DNA from: Nitrospiraceae bacterium
GTDB lineage: Bacteria > Nitrospirota > UBA9217
Reading direction: 5' to 3'
DNA length: 7,139 nt
Assembly (NCBI GenBank): GCA_003454665.1
Contig: DMKB01000105.1
Location: forward strand, 1-7,139
In this document: in pieces, positions 1 to 4,766 of the stretch
How the letters are laid out: the number at the start of each line of letters is the position of its first letter
How positions within the stretch are numbered: the stretch's first letter is position 1
Notes under the pieces: model-generated
Seen by the model: only the letters and a program-made list of their open reading frames with translations
Told to the model about the DNA's origin: nothing
The model's database searches: none
Program-made: the position numbers and the translations under genes

Positions 1-115
1 TCGAAGCGGCCTTGCCGATCCCCTCTTTTCTGAAGGCCAGGTAGCTGATATACAGTATCATTGCGGCAAGGTACGAAACAGTTGCGTAGTTAAAGAGTGC
101 GGCGCTTACCATCAT
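1..115 (-). CDS. ccsA: Cytochrome c assembly protein CcsA/ResC family, N-terminal fragment (runs off left edge)
   Basis: Only the first 38 codons are in the window. They encode a short N-terminus followed by one hydrophobic segment (about residues 8-26, ending ILYISYLAF) and then a charged RKEG turn, as expected for the first membrane helix of the CcsA/ResC (also named CcsB) haem-handling protein of System II cytochrome c maturation. The start ATG at 115-113 overlaps the resB stop codon (114-112) as ATGA, which implies translational coupling; a second in-frame ATG follows at 112-110. A GGAGG-like stretch lies inside the end of resB just upstream. In this family the protein forms a complex with ResB that moves haem across the membrane and ligates it to apocytochromes. 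The assignment rests mainly on the adjacency to resB and the helix position, because the WWD motif and histidines that define the family lie outside the window. Confidence 0.72.
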   Translation of the reverse strand, partial: MMVSAALFNYATVSYLAAMILYISYLAFRKEGIGKAAS

Positions 116-1650
116 TCCCTCCGTTCATCCTGCCTGGAAATCTCGTCCACAATCCGGTTAAACTCACGCTCAAAGGCGAGGCGGTTCCTGTTCGACGAGC
201 CCGCCACGGTCACGAGGGCCCGTCCCTTCTTGTCCTGAATCCTCACCCACAGCTTCCGGTGAGAACCGAAGAAGGCTATGAGCGGCCCGATGCAGAGCAG
301 AATAAATCCGACATACACCACCCACACCCCTGGGTCTTTCGTTACCTGCAGCCCCGTATACCGGACACCCCAGTAATCGAGGTATTCGATAGAGTATTCT
401 TCCGGCATGTACGGCGCCATGATGTCCATCTTCATCACCTGGGTCCGGTACAAAGGGGTTTTCCCCTTCCTTCCCTTGTAGACCTCAAGCTCTACGGTGG
501 GATTGATGAACTCGTTGTTTCGGGGCCGGTAGTACATCACCTGTCCCGTAGACGGGTCCCGCTCACCGAAGAGCGCGACCCCCACTACCTTGATCCGCCG
601 GTCAATCGAGGGCACATAGGTATCGGAGCCGGGTTCGATCAGAATGGTTTCGACCATGGAACGTCGGTTCTTCTGCCTGATATGTAACAAAATCGCACCC
701 CGGACTCCCGGCACAACTCCGTAGCTCGACTGATAAAAGGTGATGCCCCGGTACGTAAGCGGGTCATTCACCTCGATGCGCAGTTGGTCGATAAGCGGCC
801 GCCCGGACTCATCGAGGACGCTCAGAATGCTGTAATACTCCTGAGCCATGCCCATGAGGCGAGACGTGCGGGGGTCCGTATAATAGTCGACTTCGAAGTC
901 GAGACACTTCAGAAAAAACCCGAGGGGCAGCGTCTTCTCACCCGTTGCCGGATTTATCTTCACCCGGCTTTCCCGAACCCCGAATGCGCTCATGATCGCG
1001 TCCCACTTCGGCGCATTCCGGACCGATACCACCTGGGACTGCGTGCCTTCGTCGAGGCGCAGGAAGCCCTTGAACCCGAAGACCCCTCCGATCAGCGCTC
1101 CCACGAATATCAGAATGACGCTCACATGAGTGATATAGACGCCGAGACGGCTGTAAACGCCCTTCTGGGTGTAAAATTGCGTTGATTCAGCTGTGCTCGA
1201 TTCAAGGTATCGATACTTGCCGGAACGAAGGACTTCGGCAGACCGCTTTTTTGCCCCGTCTATGCCGCCCTGAACGGTAATTTCCTTCTTGAACGGCACG
1301 GCCTTCAGGGCCTCGTCTTCGATCGGCCTGAGGGGGGCCTTGATAATACTCCACGTCTTCGGGAAGCGGTCAAGGGTACAGACAGTCAGGTTTGCCGTGA
1401 GAAGGAACAGGAGAACAACAAACCACCACGTTTGATACATATCAAAGAAGCCGAAAAAGTCCAGGACAGCCACGGTGGCCCGGCTGTATTCCATGAGATA
1501 TTTCTCCGGCGGCTGGTTCTGTTCGATGACCGTACCGACGATGGACACAATGGCCAGGATGATAAGGAGTGCAACGGCAAGTTTTACCGATGAAAGGAAC
1601 TTCCAGGCTCGCTCTGCGGAAACTTCAACCAGACCTTTTTGCTTTTCCAA
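112..1650 (-). CDS. resB: ResB/Ccs1-like cytochrome c biogenesis protein
   Basis: A 512-residue protein with the ResB/Ccs1 layout: helix 1 at about 22-42, helix 2 at 75-93, a cytoplasmic stretch, helix 3 at 169-192, a large soluble domain at 193-440 expected on the outer face of the membrane, and helix 4 at 441-461. Family hallmarks visible are the segment VGTVIEQNQPP after helix 1, the WWF...LLTANLTVCT block in helix 2, YITHVSVILIFVGALIGG in helix 3 (H175 is a candidate haem-ligand position), and DPGVWVVYVGFILLCIGP followed by the HRKLW motif (H464) at helix 4. Its known role is to work with CcsA/ResC in delivering reduced haem to CXXCH apocytochromes. The start at 1650 has a strong ribosome-binding site (GGGGGAGGG, about 6 bases before the ATG). 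The gene overlaps the following ccsA-like gene. The family assignment is secure; substrates cannot be inferred here. Confidence 0.95.
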   Translation of the reverse strand: MEKQKGLVEVSAERAWKFLSSVKLAVALLIILAIVSIVGTVIEQNQPPEKYLMEYSRATVAVLDFFGFFDMYQTWWFVVLLFLLTANLTVCTLDRFPKTWSIIKAPLRPIEDEALKAVPFKKEITVQGGIDGAKKRSAEVLRSGKYRYLESSTAESTQFYTQKGVYSRLGVYITHVSVILIFVGALIGGVFGFKGFLRLDEGTQSQVVSVRNAPKWDAIMSAFGVRESRVKINPATGEKTLPLGFFLKCLDFEVDYYTDPRTSRLMGMAQEYYSILSVLDESGRPLIDQLRIEVNDPLTYRGITFYQSSYGVVPGVRGAILLHIRQKNRRSMVETILIEPGSDTYVPSIDRRIKVVGVALFGERDPSTGQVMYYRPRNNEFINPTVELEVYKGRKGKTPLYRTQVMKMDIMAPYMPEEYSIEYLDYWGVRYTGLQVTKDPGVWVVYVGFILLCIGPLIAFFGSHRKLWVRIQDKKGRALVTVAGSSNRNRLAFEREFNRIVDEISRQDERRE

Positions 1651-1694
1651 TGCTTACCCTCCCCCGACAACCACACAAAAAAACACGGTTTTGG

Positions 1695-1723
1695 AAATTA
1701 CCATAATGCCTTGAAAGTGTCAA
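1695..1723 (-). promoter_or_regulatory. Candidate sigma70-type promoter of resB
   Basis: On the minus strand there is a perfect -35 hexamer TTGACA (1723-1718), a 17-base spacer and a weaker -10 TAATTT (1700-1695). Upstream of the -35 lies an AT-rich stretch resembling an UP element. The predicted start near 1688 would give a leader of about 37 bases before the resB ATG. The -35 is embedded in a small dyad CTTGA-N5-TCAAG (1710-1724) that could be an operator. Confidence 0.55.
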
Positions 1724-1823
1724 GAAAATTGTAAAAACTTCGGTAATCGGGAAGCGTCAGGAAGATATGCGGGCAGTGCGGTAAAAGCGGAGTTTTCCGG
1801 CGGAGCACTTCGCCGATAGTGTC

Positions 1824-1889
1824 GTCCCGCCTTGGCGGGACTTTGATAACGCAACATCACGTCTCGATCGGGTCCCGCTGAAGCGGGAT
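1824..1889. repeat. Pair of near-identical GC-rich hairpin palindromes
   Basis: The first palindrome (1824-1841) is GTCCCGCC-TT-GGCGGGAC, with perfect 8-base arms. The second (1873-1888) is TCCCGCT-GA-AGCGGGA, with perfect 7-base arms. Both share the core TCCCGC...GCGGGA, their centres are 48 bp apart, and an arm of one could pair with the opposite arm of the other. They lie immediately downstream of the stop codon of the flavoprotein gene (1900). Neither is followed by a T-tract on the minus strand (only CTTT on the plus strand after the first), so a classical intrinsic terminator is not supported. They resemble REP-type dispersed palindromes or a transcript 3'-end stabilising structure. Confidence 0.6.
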
Positions 1890-1899
1890 GCCCGCAGGA

Positions 1900-3072
1900 T
1901 TACGGAGAAGAGACTGCCACCTTGCCGGTGAGCTCGTCCATCAGCATTTTAACCGAAAGGATCTCTTTCACGCGGACGACATTGGAACCGACGGTATAGA
2001 GGGCCTCTTCTTTTTCGGGATTATACCCTGCGGAACTCAACAGGCCGTTACAGATACAGAAGAAGCTCTCGTTGTCTTCCTTTGCAGGGCACTTCGTAAA
2101 CTTGCCTTCCCCGTCTTTCAGCAGAACATACCCCTTGTCGCATTTGGGAGTCCGCATCCGTGCGAGCGCGGAAACGAACATGGGTGATTGTTTTATCACG
2201 CGGAAGGGCAGGCCGCAGGGAGAACCCGGCCGATAGGCAACAAACACATCTTCCTCTTTCGCCTTGAGGACCGCCTCTTTGTACGGTTCCGAGGCGCTGC
2301 TCTCCTCGGTTGCGAGGAACCGGGTCCCCATCTGAATACCGTCGGCTCCCATGCTCAGAAACCGCATGATGTCCTGATGTGTATAGATCCCGCCGGCAAC
2401 GATAACGGGGAAGTCCCCGTATTTCATCGCCATCTCTTTCACCGGCGGCAGGAGGTTTTCCAGGACATTGGATTCGAGATCAATCTGGTCTGGCTTAAAG
2501 CCGAGATGGCCGCCGGCCAGCGGGCCTTCGAGTACTATCGCGTCAGGCCGGTAGCCCGCTTTCTCCCACTTTTTGCAGATCAACTCCAGCGCCCGGGCAG
2601 AAGAGACAATGGGTATGAGTGCCGTGTCTTTCGGCGCCTGAATGGAAGGAAGGCCTAAGGGCAGACCGGCGCCTGAGATTATAGCATCAGCGCCGGCATC
2701 AAGGGCTCCTCGCACCGAGTCTTCATAGTCCCTGACGAGAGCGCACATGATGTTTATTCCCGCGAAGCCTCCGGCCGACTTTGCCCGTGAGACCTCCTCG
2801 TATGCCGCTTCATAGGAGTTGAGCGTGCTGCCGTTCCGCTTCGAGACGAGCCTGTCGAGGGCGGCGCTCGAGACGATGCCGAGACCGCCTTCCCGTGCAA
2901 CGGCGCTCGCGAGGGGAAAGAGAGAAACGCCAACCCCCATGCCGCCCTGTATGATCGGCACCGGAATTGCTTTCCCCTTGATGCTAAGCTTCGGTAACGT
3001 TGAACCAAAATCCACTGGACGAATGACCTTTTTCCTTTTGACTAAGAAGTAACGCTCGACAAGAAGCACCAT
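1900..3072 (-). CDS. Nitronate monooxygenase / enoyl-reductase-like FMN flavoprotein (NPD family)
   Basis: A protein of up to 390 residues with a TIM-barrel NPD/FabK-family pattern: the FMN loop IIQGGMGVGVS (40-50), GAGLP (134-138), LEGPLAGGHLGF (181-192) with H189 at the position of the catalytic histidine of class I nitronate monooxygenases, the phosphate-binding AGGIY (226-230) and GADGIQMGTRFLATEE (242-257). Known family members oxidise alkyl nitronates, but relatives are enoyl-ACP reductases, so the substrate here is open. A C-terminal extension (about 305-390) carries four cysteines (311, 328, 339, 341), as in longer anaerobe homologues. The start is uncertain. ATG 3072 has no clear ribosome-binding site, while GTG at 3015-3013 (residue 20) follows an AGGAAAAAGG stretch and matches the usual family N-terminus better. 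The gene has its own promoter and appears monocistronic. Confidence 0.85.
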   Translation of the reverse strand: MVLLVERYFLVKRKKVIRPVDFGSTLPKLSIKGKAIPVPIIQGGMGVGVSLFPLASAVAREGGLGIVSSAALDRLVSKRNGSTLNSYEAAYEEVSRAKSAGGFAGINIMCALVRDYEDSVRGALDAGADAIISGAGLPLGLPSIQAPKDTALIPIVSSARALELICKKWEKAGYRPDAIVLEGPLAGGHLGFKPDQIDLESNVLENLLPPVKEMAMKYGDFPVIVAGGIYTHQDIMRFLSMGADGIQMGTRFLATEESSASEPYKEAVLKAKEEDVFVAYRPGSPCGLPFRVIKQSPMFVSALARMRTPKCDKGYVLLKDGEGKFTKCPAKEDNESFFCICNGLLSSAGYNPEKEEALYTVGSNVVRVKEILSVKMLMDELTGKVAVSSP

Positions 3073-3126
3073 GCGTGCTGGGTAAGGGGGAGCGCTGCTT
3101 ACTTAATTTTTTAAACAGTAAATATT

Positions 3127-3155
3127 ATTATACCTCTTTCGTATTAATGTTACAA
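3127..3155 (-). promoter_or_regulatory. Candidate sigma70-type promoter of the flavoprotein gene
   Basis: The minus strand shows TTGTAA (3155-3150, four of six matches to the -35 consensus), a 17-base spacer and a perfect TATAAT (3132-3127). The predicted start near 3120 would leave about 48 bases to the ATG at 3072, or about 105 to the alternative GTG at 3015. The local sequence is AT-rich compared with the flanking genes. An 8-base direct repeat TTACTTAA brackets the promoter (3099-3106 and 3166-3173). Confidence 0.65.
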
Positions 3156-3292
3156 GCAAAATAATTTACTTAAGGCAGAGCAATCAGGGTTTTCCACAGC
3201 ATACCCTTCGGGAATTTTTGGGCTCAGGGCTTTCACACGGTCAACGCAGCCCGGTACGGACAGGGGCCCGAGACATCCTGCAGTCCTTCTCT

Positions 3293-3517
3293 CTACTCAT
3301 TCGTATCGAGCAGTCTGTATCCGAGTTTCTCCAGGCTGTCTTTTGATATGCTGATCAGGTCATTCCCCGTTATCCTGGAAGGATCAAAATCAATGTCTAT
3401 CGTGCCCTTGCGCACTTCGATGGTCTCCACGCCGTCCATGTTCCCGATAAACCTTCTCAATGCCAGAGAACACTCTTCACAGAACTGCTTTTCTACGTTC
3501 AGCGATACCCTTTTCAT
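3293..3517 (-). CDS. Small heavy-metal-associated (HMA) domain protein, CopZ-like
   Basis: This 74-residue protein is a single ferredoxin-like HMA domain. It starts with a beta strand (KRVSLNVEK), then the metal-binding loop FCEECSLALRRFIG with C13-x-x-C16, then the usual MDGVETIEV strand, the DFDPSRI strand-turn and a C-terminal GYRLL strand. Single HMA domains bind Cu(I) or related soft metals through the two cysteines and pass them to partner proteins. The usual Met two residues before the first Cys is replaced (QFC rather than MxC), and the inter-cysteine residues are both acidic (EE), so copper specificity is not assured. The start has a good AGGAG ribosome-binding site 8 bases upstream. 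It lies 29 bp downstream of the Usp gene, so the two are probably co-transcribed. No metal-pumping P-type ATPase gene is adjacent in this window. Confidence 0.85.
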   Translation of the reverse strand: MKRVSLNVEKQFCEECSLALRRFIGNMDGVETIEVRKGTIDIDFDPSRITGNDLISISKDSLEKLGYRLLDTNE

Positions 3518-3546
3518 GTCCCCTTCTCCTTCATGGACTCAACAGT

Positions 3547-4446
3547 TCACGCGTCCGCACCCCTCTGTTTTGCAATCAAAACAGAGCATTCGGCGTGCCC
3601 CAGGATGTTCCTGGACACGCTCCCGAGCATCCCTTTCACCCCCCGCATTCCGCTGCTTCCGACGGCTATGACGTCGGCCCCTATCTCATTCGCGACATGC
3701 AGTATCTCTTCGGGAGGATTCCCGCTTCTCGTAACATCTTTGAGCGACAGGAATCTACCAATCAACGGGGTACGGGCTTCTTTCAGCATCGTTTCCGCCT
3801 GCCGGTACTCTTCCTCCCGCGTATGTGCCACAATATTCTTTATTTTATCATCCACTTCCAGCGTGAACCGTTCCGGAATGTCCATATACGCGGAAACCGA
3901 AACATGGAGGAGAAACACCTCCGACCCCTCCGGGAAGGGAATTGACGCAAGCAGTTTTCCGGCTGCACCGGCAGCATTCGATCCGTCCGTGGCGAACAGT
4001 ATTTTCAAGGGCCCAGATTTTTGCCACTGGGGTTGCTTTATAACGAATATTGATCTCGGTGCATTTATGGAAACGGAGCGGGTCACATTGCCGATGAGAA
4101 ATGACCTCATGCTCTGCGTCCCTCTCCCTCCCATGGCGATCAAATCCACGTCGGATTGAACCGCCCGAGCGAGAATGGCTTCGTCGGGATGCCCTTCGAC
4201 AAATTCGGCGTGTACGGCGGCCTTCGCCCGCTTCAGCTTGTCTGTCGTTACATCAAGAATCCTGGGCGCTATTTCTTCCCGGACCTGCTTCAAGCCGGCG
4301 TAATACGAATCACGATTATCAAAGGGAACGTCCTCTATAGCATGGATGACCGTAATCTCGTCTTGCGAAGAAAAATTGAAGCCCGCCAGAAACCCGGCAG
4401 CTCCCTCCGAGCATGCAGAACCGTCTGTCATGAGCATAATATGCAT
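3547..4446 (-). CDS. Tandem-domain universal stress protein (UspA family)
   Basis: A 299-residue cytoplasmic protein with two Usp folds, about residues 1-138 and 147-295. Each opens with a beta strand ending in the nucleotide-contacting Asp (MLMTDGS with D8; ILFATDGS with D154) and closes with the ATP-binding loop. Domain 2 has VGSSG...GSVSRNIL ending HAECSVLI, the typical Usp finish. Domain 1 has GGRG-x9-GNVTRSV, where Asn120 replaces the usual Ser/Thr, so the domains may differ in nucleotide binding. I chose ATG 4446 because it has a near-perfect GGGGAGGTGG ribosome-binding site and begins exactly at the first beta strand. The frame stays open to an ATG at 4584, but those 46 residues do not resemble Usp and would cover the promoter region. 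Usp proteins are known to accumulate under stress or growth arrest; the precise role here is unknown. It is probably the first gene of an operon with the HMA gene. Confidence 0.9.
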   Translation of the reverse strand: MHIMLMTDGSACSEGAAGFLAGFNFSSQDEITVIHAIEDVPFDNRDSYYAGLKQVREEIAPRILDVTTDKLKRAKAAVHAEFVEGHPDEAILARAVQSDVDLIAMGGRGTQSMRSFLIGNVTRSVSINAPRSIFVIKQPQWQKSGPLKILFATDGSNAAGAAGKLLASIPFPEGSEVFLLHVSVSAYMDIPERFTLEVDDKIKNIVAHTREEEYRQAETMLKEARTPLIGRFLSLKDVTRSGNPPEEILHVANEIGADVIAVGSSGMRGVKGMLGSVSRNILGHAECSVLIAKQRGADA

Positions 4447-4476
4447 GGTCCACCTCCCCCATGAGCCCTCATCTAA

Positions 4477-4523
4477 AGGATACCACAAATACGGATTTTG
4501 TACCCGGAATTGAGGCCCCGGGT
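4477..4523 (-). promoter_or_regulatory. Candidate Usp operon promoter with activator-type dyad over the -35 position
   Basis: On the minus strand a -10-like TATCCT (4482-4477) lies about 30 bases before the Usp start codon. No recognisable -35 hexamer stands at the proper distance. In its place is a perfect inverted repeat ACCCGG-N10-CCGGGT (4502-4523), 22 bp overall, centred near -42 relative to a start predicted around 4470. That position is typical of activators that contact RNA polymerase directly. The promoter call is inference; the dyad itself is plain in the sequence. Confidence 0.4.
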
Positions 4524-4598
4524 GTTCGGAGGGACGGGCCGGTACGAAACGCTCGCCCTGACTCCTTCTGTACCCTGTGCTCACGGTGAAGAAACTTC

Positions 4599-4636
4599 TC
4601 CTTTTTGCTTGAAAAAGGAAAATGTTTTGCTATTCT
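4599..4636 (+). promoter_or_regulatory. Candidate promoter of the histidine kinase gene with an overlapping dyad
   Basis: A -35 element TTGAAA (4609-4614) and a -10 TATTCT (4631-4636) are separated by 16 bases. The -10 is preceded by TGC, giving an extended -10 form. A perfect 8-base inverted repeat TCCTTTTT-GCTTG-AAAAAGGA (4599-4619) overlaps the -35, the arrangement of a repressor site. An alternative -10, TATACT (4637-4642), lacks a partner -35. The predicted start near 4643 gives a leader of about 124 bases. Confidence 0.45.
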
Positions 4637-4649
4637 TATACTAATAGTC

Positions 4650-4672
4650 CGGCGCTGCGCCACACTGCGCCG
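4650..4672. repeat. GC-rich dyad just downstream of the predicted kinase transcription start
   Basis: CGGCGC (4650-4655) and GCGCCG (4667-4672) form a perfect 6-base inverted repeat around an 11-base centre. The centre repeats TGCGCC, so TGCGCC also occurs as a direct repeat (4656-4661 and 4666-4671). It could be a protein-binding site or the first hairpin of the kinase leader. Confidence 0.4.
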
Positions 4673-4702
4673 TTACCTGACGAAACATCCGTGAAGCCGA
4701 CA

Positions 4703-4749
4703 GCCAGCCTTTCACCAACAGGGAGTGTTCCGTTGACTCACCGGCTGGC
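4703..4749 (+). promoter_or_regulatory. Nested stem-loop in the kinase 5' leader
   Basis: Three stacked stems can form in the plus-strand RNA: GCCAGCC (4703-4709) with GGCTGGC (4743-4749), CAAC (4716-4719) with GTTG (4732-4735), and GGGA (4721-4724) with TTCC (4728-4731, one G-U pair) closing a GTG loop. That makes 15 pairs with one roughly symmetric internal loop. The structure ends 6 bases before the AGAGG ribosome-binding site (4756-4760) of the kinase gene, so it could tune translation. It matches no riboswitch class that I recognise. Confidence 0.45.
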
Positions 4750-4766
4750 ATGTCCAGAGGTCGGGA

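Noticed and set aside
97..687. Plus-strand 196-codon open frame antisense to resB
   Set aside because: It lies wholly inside the clearly homologous resB gene on the other strand, and its translation is rich in Pro, His and Arg with no recognisable domain.
1824..1889. Intrinsic terminator for the flavoprotein gene
   Set aside because: The hairpins are strong but no T-tract follows on the minus strand, so they are listed as paired palindromes.
2188..2658. Plus-strand 156-codon open frame antisense to the flavoprotein gene
   Set aside because: The minus strand encodes an unbroken conserved FMN barrel here; this frame has no family features and no ribosome-binding site that I can see.
3181..3292. 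Terminator downstream of the HMA gene
   Set aside because: Only weak inverted repeats (GGGCT...AGCCC with a 16-base loop; CCCTTCGGG) are present and none has both a stable stem and a T-tract.
3460..4159. Overlapping plus-strand frames antisense to the Usp and HMA genes
   Set aside because: They span parts of two well-supported genes and the gap between them; their composition is Ser/Pro-rich with no domain.
4447..4584. 46-residue N-terminal extension of the Usp protein from ATG 4584
   Set aside because: The extension is not Usp-like, and the ATG at 4446 has a near-perfect ribosome-binding site and begins at the first beta strand.
4643..4766. Known riboswitch such as cyclic di-GMP (GEMM) in the kinase leader
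   Set aside because: The conserved core sequences of classes that I can recall are absent; only an unclassified hairpin is present.
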